From the NCBI RefSeq assembly GCF_019097595.1, contig NC_080714.1, positions 3,441,759 to 3,505,758 on the forward strand: a stretch of 64,000 nucleotides of DNA, in the 5' to 3' direction. This document shows, piece after piece, positions 1-11,125 of this stretch (positions are counted from its first letter, which is position 1; every line of letters begins with the position of its first letter). The notes below the pieces were generated by a model. The model was not told where the DNA came from and did not search any database. It worked only from the letters and a program-made list of their open reading frames with translations. The stretch is from Hemibagrus wyckioides (lineage: Eukaryota > Chordata > Actinopteri > Siluriformes > Bagridae). The translations under genes and the position numbers were made by a program.

Positions 1-1160
1 ACATTAAACTAGATTGGATCACGTTAAATTACATTAGCTCACATTAGATTACACTAGATCACGTTACATTAAACTAGATCACATTAAACTACATTAGATC
101 ACGTTAAATTACATTAGCTCACATTAGATTACACTAGATCACGTTACACTAGACTAGATCACATTAAACTACATTAGATCACGTTAAATTACATTAGCTC
201 ACATTAGATTACACTAGATCACGTTACACTAGACTAGATCACATTAAACTAGATTGGATCACGTTAAATTACATTAGCTCACATTAGATTACACTAGATC
301 ACGTTACACTAGACTAGATCACATTAAACTACATTAGATCACGTTAAATTACATTAGCTCACATTACATTACACTAGATCACGTTACACTAGACTAGATC
401 ACATTAAACTAGATTGGATCACGTTAAATTACATTAGCTCACATTAGATTACACTAGATCACGTTACACTAGACTAGATCACATTAAACTACATTAGATC
501 ACGTTAAATTACATTAGCTCACATTACATTACACTAGATCACGTTACACTAGACTAGATCACATTAAACTAGATTGGATCACGTTAAATTACATTAGCTC
601 ACATTAGATTACACTAGATCATGTTACACTATATTAGATCATGTTAGATCATGCTAGATTGTTAGATTATATTAAATTACTTTAAATTAAATTAGATCAC
701 GTTAGATCACCTTAAACTACATTAGATAACGTTAAATTACATTAGTTCACATTAGATTACACTAGATCACGTTACACTAGACTAGATCACATTAAACTAC
801 ATTAGATCACGTTAAATTACATTAGCTCACATTAGATTACACTAGATCACGTTACACTAGACTAGATCACATTAAACTACATTAGATCACGTTAAATTAC
901 ATTAGCTCACATTAGATTACACTAGATCACGTTACACTAGACTAGATCACATTAAACTAGATTGGATCACGTTAAATTACATTAGCTCACATTAGATTAC
1001 ACTAGATCACGTTAAACTACACTAGATCACGTTACACTACATTAGATCACGTTAAATTGCATTAGTTCACATTAGATCATATTAGATCACGTTAGATTAC
1101 ATTAGATCGCGATAGACCACATTAGATCACGTTAGAATACATTAGATCACAATTGATCAC
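1..1160. repeat. Satellite-like tandem array, 20-bp monomer with 80/160-bp higher-order repeat
   Basis: The array is built from 20-bp monomers such as acattaaactacattagatc. Four diverged monomer types follow one another to make an 80-bp unit, repeated from position 81 to about 600 and again, in another phase, from about 700 to 1020. Within 241-560 two 80-bp variants alternate, and bases 241-400 and 401-560 are identical, giving a 160-bp dimer. Order breaks down at 620-710 and 1020-1160. It starts before the window. There is no coding potential. Satellite or minisatellite status is clear; any chromosomal role is unknown. Confidence 0.95.
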
Positions 1161-2180
1161 GTTAGATTTCTACAAACCAGTGCAAAGTCACACTTTTCTT
1201 CTCCAAAAAAAAAAAAAAAAAGCACATTTACTATTTTCCTCCAGATGCCACAAAAGCTGGTGATTGGATGTGACAGACTGTCAGGCGTGATAGAAAGAGC
1301 GGAGAAATGAGCAACAACAACAATGAACAGAACGTACACACGGTTTCCTTACTTGTGCTTTGTGGTTGATGAGACACGTGAAAATAATGAGACGTAATGA
1401 AAGAAAATAATGTTGACGTTCTTTTTTTCAGTGCCTTCAGATCATTTCGCCTCTCATCAGTAATCAGAGCTACAAAAAACCACTAACAAATAAATATATC
1501 ACATCAGATATACAGAGACCTGAGAAACAATCTGATCTATACAATTTATACCTGCTTCTAATTAACACTGTTTAAATACACATTTAGGTTATCCGTGGTG
1601 TTTTTGCATAAGTATTCACGCCTCTTGAATATTCTCCATGTGTTTTCGAGTCAGACTGAAACTGGACCGTGTCGTACGATCTGCACAAAATGACCCCACA
1701 TCGTTTGCACAATTATATTAAGTATTCACACACACACACACCCTACACATGCTTGTGTTGATTGTGTAACACAACATGGAGTGCTTAACCAGCTGAAGGT
1801 GTAATATAGGTGTTATAGGAACAGTGTGTGTTTCTTTGTCATTAAAAGGAGTCCAAATGTTTTACAGTAACATTGACTTCCCTCCTCTGCAGACCATTTG
1901 CCTGCTTCTTACAGCGCGAGTAGTGTTATGCAGGACGCAATCGCCATCGTAAATTATCGGCCAGCCTACGTGAAATGGCCGACTTCCTAGAGCGAGAGAG
2001 CGCCGCTCCCGACACCGGCTTCCTTTATTCACACGTCGGCCCTCTTTGATTGGCCAAATTTGTCGCCCCTCTCTTTCAAGTGCATGGCCACCATATAAAC
2101 CTGGAGTTCCCTCACACCTTCACCCACTTGATCCCACAGCGTCACCTCACGAGGCCCGCCTCCGTCTCAGGCTGCCCTGT
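1161..2180. other. Unique intergenic or intronic DNA
   Basis: The stretch holds a poly(A) run (1206-1221) and a short CA run (1727-1741). From about 1900 GC content rises. A CCAAT-type motif (gattggcca, 2048-2056) and a TATA-like ccatataaac (2091-2100) occur close together. This could be a weak promoter on the + strand, but no exon follows before the CT/CA repeats, so I do not call one. Confidence 0.5.
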
Positions 2181-2184
2181 TGCT

Positions 2185-2215
<31 letters not shown>

Positions 2216-2620
2216 CCTTACACACACACACACACAAACACACACAAACACACACACACAAACAGCAGGTTCTGAACCAGGAAGGGAGGAGAGGAATCCA
2301 AAAGGCAGCATTCAGCCTCATCTTGAACCCTTTGCCTTGGGCTGTATATCCCTCCCACCCTCCACACACACACACACACACAGATTGCTCAGACCCCCTA
2401 ATGGCTCTATTAAATTGTGCATTGTTAGCCGGAGGTCAGGCCTGGTTTCATTCCAAACTTCAGCAGGAGAGCGGGTTGCCAGATCAGCGCTTTTTACACG
2501 TTGCTGCTGCACGACAGCTGTTCGTGTTTCCGATAAACACAAACATACACACACACTGTACACACACTGTACACACACTGTACACACACTGTACACACAC
2601 TGTACACACCAGCCTGGTGG
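2181..2620. repeat. (CT)n/(CA)n cluster and 11-bp minisatellite
   Basis: Pyrimidine run (CT)n at 2181-2216 passes into (CA)n at 2221-2262, with another CA run at 2364-2383. At 2550-2610 an 11-bp unit, ctgtacacaca, repeats about five times. The open frames over this region are repeat polymers and are not genes. Confidence 0.9.
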
Positions 2621-3352
2621 ACTGCATCATCAGTGTCCTCCACGTACGTTCTCCAATCCTACATTTCAAACTAAAAGTCATGTGTTTGTATTAAACCAGA
2701 AAAAACCCTGTAGTATGACTGAAGAGAGCTGAGCTGGAGCAAGATATCTGACTAAACACTGTGTTACACAGCGCTTTATTAAATCCCGAGCTCTTTATAG
2801 ATCAGATTTACTCCATCGGCATTATATTTACGGCTTGATCACGAAGCTGAAGTAGATGAGTGTAACTTTTCCTTTTATTATAGCTTAAAGGCTTAAAGGA
2901 ACATTAGCAATGATGTTAGCAAAGGCGTGTTTTTGCTTCAGTTCTAGTGTGGAATAAATCTATTTCGAGCTGCTCGATTCGTGCTTAATGTCATTAATTA
3001 ATATCCAAACAGTCACTGTTTTAATTTGAGAAAAAAAAGTCATCAGAACGCATTGTTCTGTACTTTCCTTTAATAAATCATTTTAAAGGGGCGCTCTGTG
3101 ATCGACGGTTCAAGGTGAATGATAAGGATTAAAGGTACAGTAGGTGAAAGTTCTGGGTTTTATTTTTTGAAATCTGCTAATACTAATCTAGCTATGAGGA
3201 GGAGGAAGATACCATTGTTGCTACTGTCGTGTGTGTGTGTGTGTGTGTGTGTGGTGGGGGGGTATGCTAATGTACATTCATTTCGGAGGATGGGAAGATG
3301 TAGGAGCATGCCTAGAAAATGGAGGATGGGTTCAGAGTGATAGAAAGATAGC

Positions 3353-3384
<32 letters not shown>

Positions 3385-3739
3385 CAGAGATGAAATCAAT
3401 TAGAATAAAGCTACTTTAAAGTTTAATTCTGTATTTTTTGTTGTCACTCGTTCTTTAAGCAACTTAAAACTACCTTTAACCTGGACATGTGGATACACCT
3501 TAAACACATTATGGAGCATTTTTACCTTTAAAGCTTTAAACCTACACTTTTAAAGACACCATCTTTTTTTTATCTTCTGGGGACTGACCCAAAGCCAGAG
3601 CATGAATGAAGTAGAGGATTGCATAAGAAAGCCCTCCACTTCCTCCCCCTTGGAGCAGAGAGAAGCCGTCTCAGCTTCTTCATTAGCATTTGTTAATGAA
3701 GTCATCAGCTTTCGGGTTTCAGCTACTACCCTGCTTGCA
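2621..3739. other. Unique DNA with GT and GA microsatellites
   Basis: AT-rich sequence with (GT)n at 3229-3253 and (GA)n at 3352-3379. No gene, RNA or transposon could be recognised. Confidence 0.5.
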
Positions 3740-4200
3740 TACAGTGCTGTGAAAAAGTATTTGCCCCCCACCAGATTCCCAGGTTCCCTCGTTTGCCGCA
3801 TGCTCGTAAGAGCGGACGCTTTCGTAGCTTTAGAATAAAAACAGAATATTTTTACAGGAACTGTTTCCTTTCAGTAAATGACCAGGGTTCTGAAACTGAA
3901 GACACTTTTCTTCTGTCCTGTGCAAGTGTGTGTGTGTGTGTGTTTATTAACTATACTGATGTCCTAAACAGATCAATTAAAGATAAGTCTTCTGGAAATG
4001 AATGAATGAATAAAATTTCACAAACATTTTTCAAGCGTCTTGTTCATTTTTTTCTCGGGTTCAAGTCTAGACTTGGACTGATCCATTCTGCTTCATTTCA
4101 GGTCCGTTTAATATCTTAAAGATATTACTGTGTGAATAGGATTTTTTTTTTAAATAAATTAAAAGAAAGGAGGGTGCACATACTTTTTCACAGCAGCGTA
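3740..4200. mobile_element. Non-autonomous TIR element (MITE), TA target duplication
   Basis: The left end reads TA then cagtgctgtgaaaaagtat (3742-3760). The right end (4175-4200) is its inverted complement with a few mismatches and closes with TA. The 461-bp body carries short GT and GAAT runs and no transposase frame. The terminal motif resembles a widespread fish element whose ends contain gtgaaaaagtatttg; the TA duplication fits the Tc1/mariner superfamily. Family naming is from memory; the inverted ends are seen directly. Confidence 0.65.
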
Positions 4201-5480
4201 TGCAGGTTTGAAACCTTCAGGCCTGGCTGTTTGGAAAACCTGCTCTCAATTACATGCAAGTGGGCTCGGGTTTTAGCAGTGTACTGCTGTAAAAACCCCT
4301 ACTTAACGCTAACACAGCGCTTTAGTTTGACGTAGCAAATTAGCTTAACAAACCAGCACGGAGGAGGAGAAGAAGCAGGGGGACGGGACGAGCCACACTG
4401 CTGATAAGACACAGAAGAAGTAGTCCCCGGTGTGTGGGTTATTTCTGCCCTGTGGACTTTCTGTAGCTATTATAGTCGTGATCAATGCGCGAGATATGTG
4501 CAAACACCACGAGATCACTCTCCACCCCATTGATCCGCCATCGGAGAGATAACCTCGGCTTTAATCCCGCACAGCGTCCTGCTAAACCTCTCCTGCTTAT
4601 CTCCAACACGAGCTATGCCGTGCCACATGCTTTGATCTGAGGCCTTGGAATTTCTGATTTTCGGCATAAATGAGGAGAAAGAGAGAGAGTGTGAGTGTGT
4701 GAGTGTTTAGATGAAGGCCAAAGTCTGGACGTTTTCTGCAAACAAGCACAATTCCAAGGTTTTGGAAGGTTGGTGTGAAATGCGATGTGTGTGTGTGAGT
4801 TTAATACACACTCAGTGTGCTCGGGGCTTAAAGAAGTGCAACAAATCAGAAGGTTTTTACAGTAAAGTGGTCTGAGGAGCTCGACAACTCTACTACCATT
4901 AATATTATTATCGTTATTATTATCATTATTATTTAGTCACATGACCAGGATCGCTATTATTAACCCGCACATGTTTATATAGATACCTGATGATTTCCTA
5001 CAGTGATTCACTAAATCTGACCTATCTTGCTCTCATTTCTTACAGTCTAACGCTCCAAAACAACCGCTAAAAATGCCTTCCAGTATCGTGATTTTTTTTT
5101 TTTAGCCGTATCGCTCACATTTTCGGTCGATTTCATTATTCTTACTGAATCATTAGCGTTTAAAACCTACGTATTTGATACAGAATCAGAAACTTCTGTG
5201 CCGATATTTAAAACAGCATTATTCCTGTGTCAAAGCTGAGAGCAGACACAGTGTCCAGGTGTAAGGATGTGTGTAAGTGTTTCACTGTCAGGCGAGTGTG
5301 TGACGTTTAAAGGCAGCGTGAGCTTTGGAGAAAAATTAGCGAGGCTTGTGTTTACGTGTTCGAAGCAGCGAGACTCGAGATACTGATGATGTCAGGATAG
5401 AGTCTTTTCTGCTCCATAGGAGTATCGGAGATTTGTGTGTGACGTGTATGAGGCTCCGACTTCTTTTCTGAGGTAAAGGT
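4201..5480. other. Unique AT-rich DNA
   Basis: No coding frame or recognisable repeat beyond short ATT-rich (4900-4935) and poly(T) (5092-5102) tracts. Confidence 0.5.
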
Positions 5481-5781
5481 AAAGGTGTGTGTGTGTATGT
5501 GTGTGTGTGTGTTGCGATATAAAGGAATAAACAGTCGTCAGAGTGAATGGGTTTGCTATCTCACTTCAACCATGTTTTACAGACCTCCTCTACAGCTATT
5601 GATCCACACACACAGGTTGGAGTCCCTTCCCCCATAAGTATGCACACACACACACACACACACGCAGAGATCAGGCACCCCCTCACCACCCAGTCCACCC
5701 ACAGATGCCGCTGAGAGGTGACTTCCTGCCCGGGAGAGTGACTGATTAGAAGAAGAAATGGAAAAAGGCAAAGGAGGAAGC

Positions 5782-5813
<32 letters not shown>

Positions 5814-6030
5814 GAGTGACACAGAGATCTCATCCCCTCCCTTCTGTTGGAAACAATAACACAGGAGTAGGGCAGGGGCAACACGTTCAATAGGATTACC
5901 ATTGGAGGTGGGGCTTTGTACAGTAGGGGCTTTTGAACCACACACACACACACACACGCACACACACACACACGCACACGCACACACACGCACACGCACA
6001 CGCACACACACACGCACACACACAATGCCG
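5481..6030. repeat. GT, CA and GA microsatellite cluster
   Basis: (GT)n at 5487-5512, (CA)n at 5641-5663, (GA)n at 5790-5813 and a long interrupted (CA)n with CG variants at 5939-6024. The minus-strand open frames here are Cys-Val and Leu-Ser polymers. Confidence 0.9.
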
Positions 6031-6812
6031 TTTTCTTCCACTATTCTAATTCAACCCGTCTTTCAAGCACAAACTAGGTGAGCTTTATTCCAGAAAAATC
6101 CACAAAAAAATAAATTAAATTAAATTAAATAAATAATAAATAAAATAATAAATAAGCTACAATTTCCCTTCCATCAAGCTGCTAACTGATGCCACCGCGA
6201 CGGCACTAAAACCTCACGGAGCGTGCGAGCGCATCACAATTCCACCAAATGGATGAAAGGAAAACAATCGCGGGAGCACACTTGGCACCTCGTATCGCGA
6301 CGTGATGATATCATCACATCAAATCCCGGCCGAGGAAAGCCGGCGAGGTGCGGGAGGATTAGCATAAAACTAACATTCACACTTTCTGAAAGCTAATATC
6401 ACGTCACGGCAAACAAGTGGGAGCAAACAAGTGGGAGGAGGTTAATGATCAAGGAAATGCTCAGTTGGGGGAAAAATACAGGGAAATTTATTTATTTATA
6501 ATATAAAATAAAAGAGAATTTTTTTTTTAATCTGAAAATAAGACGTTATATATGTATATAGAAATATTTTTGTCAAGCATCAAAAAAGAAAAAAAAGATT
6601 TTATTTTATCGGATACTAATCGACTTTTTGTTGAAATTTCCTTTTGTTTTGTTTTTTTTGTGATATATTTGTGGGGTTTTTTTGTTGTTCAGGAGCTGAG
6701 CAAATGTTACGATGCTGGTTTTATGATCAGCTGAAGAGGAACTCAAGTCAAAGTGATAAAACCCAGGAGGAATGAGGGGTGAAGTTTGGGCTACAGTAGG
6801 AGGGGGGGCAGG

Positions 6813-6854
<42 letters not shown>

Positions 6855-7173
6855 GTTTTTTTTTTAACCAGATGAGCACCAGGTCCTGCTGACCCCCGCT
6901 CCTCATTCCTCACTGCCTGAACAAAGCTGCTCTGAAAACCTTTTCCAGATGGGATGCAGCCTGCATACCACACAGCAAACACACACACACACACAAACAA
7001 ACACCTAACCTCATGCGTGCTGCATCATGAAACATAACCATCAGGCAAAAAAAAAAAACCTCTACATCCTTCATGTTATTAGGGTTAGCCACGCTAGCTA
7101 TTTTCTCAGCTCTCTACGTCATTACTGCAGAGCCAGCTGTTTACATTTCCTCTGTTATGTAATACCTCTGACC

Positions 7174-7210
<37 letters not shown>

Positions 7211-8020
7211 TTATCCAGGCCTGTACTATCTATCTTATCATAACTGTATCACAGATCAATCTATTGTTACTGAGTCAGGACAGAAATCTTCCTAATGTAC
7301 CTTTAATCATCACACACACACACACACAACAGTCAAGATTATTTCCCCTCACTGCATTCACTATTCGTTTAAACCTCAGAGCTTTATCTCGGACACACAT
7401 ACAAGAACTAGATTTTTTTACACGTCCACATTTTTACACAAAGAAACAAACAAACAAACGAGTGCAAGAGCCGAGCTCAGGCGTTTCTTTCCTTCTATCT
7501 GTTTAGCTCACCTTCCCATGAATCCATCTGATGTCTCTCCTGCCATTCAGTCATAAGTGTATCCTCGTTGTGAAGGGCTTAGGCCTCATGACGCTCCCTC
7601 TCTCTGTCCTTCTTCTTCTTGTCTTTCTCTGCCCTTCCGTCTTCTCCTCTCCTCTCCACTCCTCTCCTGTCCTGTCCTCTCCTCTCAGCTCCTTCTGGCT
7701 CTGATCCTCCTCCTCCCAGTCAAGCCTGCTGGTCACTTTCAGCCTGGTCACATGACCACTGAGTTCAGGCCCCAGGGGTCATGGCATGGCCAGAGGGCCA
7801 ATGACGTTGTGGGGGGTTATCTGAGTGGAACTGATAGCCCTATTTTTTTCTCCACCTCCTTCCCTGCTGCGAAACAATACAAACCTCCTCCCTTCTCTTT
7901 CTCTCTCTCTCTCGAATCCCTCACAACAAAATGGCCAACTGCTTAACAGCCTACATCTTCCTAATTATAATCTCACGACTTCATCGTGTTAGCTTCAAGG
8001 CCCGCATCTTGCTAATGATC
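6031..8020. other. Unique DNA with scattered microsatellites
   Basis: AAATT/AAATA tract at 6106-6155, (GT)n at 6815-6852, (CT)n-(CA)n at 7169-7211, CA run at 7310-7328 and a pyrimidine-rich stretch at 7590-7700. No supported gene. Confidence 0.5.
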
Positions 8021-8025
8021 ACCAC

Positions 8026-8250
8026 CACCACCTTCCTCCTCCTCCTCCTCCTCCTCCTCTTCCCCACCGCTAGCCACACATAAGAAGCTTTTCACATTCA
8101 AATGCAACAGGAGAGTCAGAAAGGGGAGGAGGAGGAGGAGGAGGAGGACAGGAGCTGAGCTGGACTTTGTCATGTAGAGGTGGAGAAGAAGGGAGGGGAC
8201 GAGGGGGAGAGAGGGAGGGGTGTGTGTGTGTGTGTGTGTGTGTGTGTAGT
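8026..8250. repeat. (CTC)n and (GGA)n in inverted orientation, then (GT)n
   Basis: A CTC trinucleotide run at 8034-8060 is followed about 65 bp later by its complement, GGA repeats at 8123-8148, then (GT)n at 8219-8247. The two trinucleotide runs could pair as a hairpin. Confidence 0.9.
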
Positions 8251-9080
8251 AAGAGCGGAGTCGAGTATGAATGAAGGCAGCAGAGGTTCAAGTTTCTGTT
8301 GCAGCTGTCCACCCGTGCCTGAGCTCTCGGCCCTGCAGCAACTCCTGACACCCAAGACGAGGGTCTTTAATTACCGCAAAGAGCTCGAGCAAGCAAACAA
8401 AACAAAAAATACACGAATAACAAACAATAAAAGCTTACACCAAGCAAAGAAAAAAAACGTTCCAGTAAGAGGTCGATGATATGGTTGTAATAATGCTGTA
8501 TTGTGTTGAATGTTGCAGCAAATAAATAAATACATAAATAAATAAACAAATTAACAAACAGCGATAAAAATTTGTATAGAAATCTCCCCACACATCCTTG
8601 TATATTTAAAAACAACCAAAAAAAACCAAAAAACATTTCTGGAATTTATCTCAAGCTACTTTGGCCAAAAAGTCAGTATTTTCTAGGACAATGTGTCAGT
8701 AAACACTCATTTTTTTCAGCGTAAATAATATAAGTTGCTGTGTATCGAGTGATCTCTCTCCTGCTTTCAGATCATGTCCATGTTGACCCACTGACCAAGT
8801 CCACTCTTACTTTCTGTTTATTAACCCTCTGGTTATCCTGAAATATACAAACATCAGGTCATTTATTCCTTTGTTAAATTTCCTAAATACCTTTTTAAAT
8901 AAAACATAACTCCACCCATTACCCTTAACACCCAGAATTTCTATTGCGCCACTATAGAAAAAAGTGCACAGGGCAGTGAAAACATTAATTGACCCCAACT
9001 GACCCCATGAATAATAGAAGGGTTAAAGAGCTGAATTTTTCCTTCCTGGCAAATGTTTCCTTTATTGTCTTGTTTCGAAA
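8251..9080. other. Unique AT-rich DNA
   Basis: AAAT-rich tract at 8518-8560 and an A-rich stretch at 8610-8635. Nothing else recognised. Confidence 0.5.
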
Positions 9081-9654
9081 GGTTACCTACTGAATATATG
9101 TCGTCTTCTTCTTCCGGCTTTTCCCTTCAGGGGTCTCCACAGAGAACCATCTCTCTCCACCTATCCCTATCTACTGCATCCTCAACACTAGCTTCATATC
9201 CTCATTTATTCCATCCAAATACCTCCTCTTTGGCCTTCCTCTTTGCCTGCTCTCTCCCTGGCAGCTCCATGTCCAACATTCTCCTACCAATATACTCACT
9301 TTCCCTCCTCTGAACATGTCCAAACCATCTTAATCTGGCCTCTCCCTAACTTTGTCCCCCAAACGTCCAACATGAGCTGTCTCTCTGATGTTCTTAATCC
9401 TGTCAAACCGTGTCCCTCCCAAAGAGATCCTCAACATCTTCAGCTCTGCTACCTCCAGTCTCTTCCTCAGTCTCTAAACCGTACAGCATGGCCGGTCTCA
9501 CCACTGTCTTGTACTGACGATTCGCAGGATTAAATCTGGCAACGTTTTATGCCGGATGCCCTTCGTAATGCAACCCTCTCTATTTATCCGGGCTTGGAAC
9601 CGGCACAGAAGTCACTGTACTGTGACCCCCATGGCTAGATTACCTACTGAACAT
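9081..9654 (-). mobile_element. 5'-truncated non-LTR retrotransposon with target-site duplication
   Basis: Read on the minus strand, 9490-9520 encodes KTVVRPAMLYGLET. Further frames give VAELKMLRISLG and EARLRWFGHVQRR, which are typical of the reverse-transcriptase C-terminal region of fish RTE-like LINEs. Frameshifts and stops make it inactive. The 3' end is a GAA-rich tail at about 9100-9112. Flanking copies of gRttacctactgaaYat at 9081-9097 and 9638-9654 look like a target-site duplication, so the insert is about 540 bp. Its upstream part (about 9530-9637) matches another common fish repeat (gccggatgccc), so the copy may be chimeric. Clade assignment is from memory. Confidence 0.8.
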
Positions 9655-9965
9655 CTGTATTGATCTTTATTATGTTTTCTTGATTACTACTTCAGCATGT
9701 TCTTAAAGAAAGTCAAATCAGTATCAGGCATGACGGATCAAATTCATTAACTCAGCCCTGACCGAATAATTTTAGACATTTTGGGGTGAAACAAAAGAAG
9801 TCCATATACAGCTGATATTTATGTGTGTTTAAATGTACACACAAATCCTCCTTCTAGACCCAGATCAGAAGGCAAGGCATGTTTAGTGTCTGGTTTGGGC
9901 TTCCTGGAAGAAATCTTTAAAAACTGTGTATAAAAAAAACAGAGTTCAAAAGAACTGAGGGCAGG
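9655..9965. other. Unique DNA
   Basis: AT-rich sequence between two retrotransposed elements. No feature recognised. Confidence 0.5.
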
Positions 9966-10139
9966 AAGCCTTTATTATCGACACACAGACATTACAGCAC
10001 AGTGGAATTCTTTACTTTGCATATCTTAGCTGAGGAAGTTGGGGTCAGAGCACAGGGGCAGCTACGATACAGCGCCCCTGGAGCAGAGAGGGTTAAGGGT
10101 CTTGCTCAATTGCCCAACAGTGGTGCTTGGTGGTGCTTA
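9966..10139 (-). mobile_element. tRNA-derived SINE, 5' truncated, minus orientation
   Basis: The complement reads from a body with gttgggc and ttgagcaagacccttaacc, through ctctgctccaggggcgctg, to an end aataaaggctt. This is the body and tail of the SINE also present at 54515-54731 on the + strand. The tRNA-like head is missing; the copy breaks off at the GT repeat at 10141. Shared blocks with the second copy are seen directly; placing it among fish SINEs is family knowledge. Confidence 0.75.
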
Positions 10140-10154
10140 GTGTGTGTGTGTGTT

Positions 10155-10190
<36 letters not shown>

Positions 10191-10272
10191 GACTTCAGAA
10201 CCTCACTGTATCAGTACTGTAGACACTCCAAAAAGTCTCCACTAGGTGGTGTGTGTGTGTGTGTGTGTGTGT
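10140..10272. repeat. (GT)n microsatellites
   Basis: Interrupted (GT)n at 10141-10190 and (GT)n at 10247-10272, the first abutting a SINE end. Confidence 0.9.
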
Positions 10273-10538
10273 CACAGAGAAGGGTCCTAAATCGGAGTAT
10301 TTTATCTACCTGAGAGAGTTTTACCCACTGAACACTTTAATAAAACACTCGTTTTGAGTGGTGTGAGAGTGAGATCTTAACCTCTAGCTCTCTTTATGTT
10401 TCTAAAATGAGTGAAGATTTAGGGAAATAATCAACTAAAAGAGTCGCACTTACTACTAGAATCCTAAATCATGATTATTGTTTACAACTTATTCGTCTTC
10501 TAGTAGACAACCGTGTCATTACAGAACACCATATTGTA

Positions 10539-10539
<1 letters not shown>

Positions 10540-10609
<70 letters not shown>
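10540..10609. repeat. (TA)n microsatellite
   Basis: About 70 bp of perfect alternating TA directly next to the left end of a Tc1-type element, which uses TA as its target. Confidence 0.95.
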
Positions 10610-10612
<3 letters not shown>

Positions 10613-11125
10613 ATAGGTATAATATTATGAGCACTGAGAGGTGAAGTGAATAAGACTGAGTATCTCCTCATCATGGCACCTGTTAGTGGGTGGGATATAT
10701 TAGGCAGCAAGTCAACATTTTGTCCTCAAAGTTGATGTTAGAAGCAGGAAAAATGGACAAGAGTAAGGATTTGAGCGACTTTGATGAAGAGCCAAATTGT
10801 GACGGCTAGACCACTGGATCAGAGCATCTCCAAAACTGCAGCTCTTGTGGGGTGTTCCCAGTCTGCAGTGGTCAGTATCTATCTAAAGTGGTCCAAGGAA
10901 GGAGCAGTGGTGAACCGGCGACAGGGTCATGGACAGCCAGGGCTCATTGATGCACGTGGGGAGAGAAGGCTGGCCCGTGTGATCCGATCCAACAGACGAG
11001 CTACTGTTGCTCAAATTGATGATGAAGTTAATGCTGTGCATGATGGGTCAGGGCTGATTTGGCAGCAAAAGGGGGACCAACACAATATTAGGCAGGTGGT
11101 CATGATGTTATGCCTGATTGGTGTT
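10610..11125 (+). mobile_element. Internally deleted Tc1-type transposon
   Basis: The right terminal repeat is gtcatgatgttatgcctgat and onward at 11099-11125. The left end (about 10615-10640, ataatattatgagcac) is a diverged inverted match whose outermost bases are lost in the (TA)n tract. The body keeps the 5' part of a transposase and the last codons (tggcagcaaaagggggacc, from about 11061), with the catalytic core deleted at about 11035-11060. A 24/27 match to the right end occurs alone at 63118-63144. Confidence 0.85.
10753..11092 (+). pseudogene. Tc1 transposase remnant, DNA-binding domain only
   Basis: The expected start ATG is at 10753 ([12 protein letters not shown]). A one-base insertion near 10775-10785 shifts the frame, and a stop follows at 10807-10809 in the original frame. 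The +1 frame continues with [19 protein letters not shown], the first helix-turn-helix of the bipartite Tc1 paired-like domain, then [20 protein letters not shown] and [10 protein letters not shown] from the second subdomain. It then jumps to the family's terminal residues (AAKGGPT-like codons ending in TAG at about 11090). No DDE catalytic residues remain. An intact family member would be about 340 residues. It cannot transpose itself, though its ends might once have been mobilised. Confidence 0.8.

Noticed and set aside
10222..10236. ccactaggtggtgtg as a CTCF site
   Set aside because: Deviates from the core at the invariant GGC and merges into the GT repeat.
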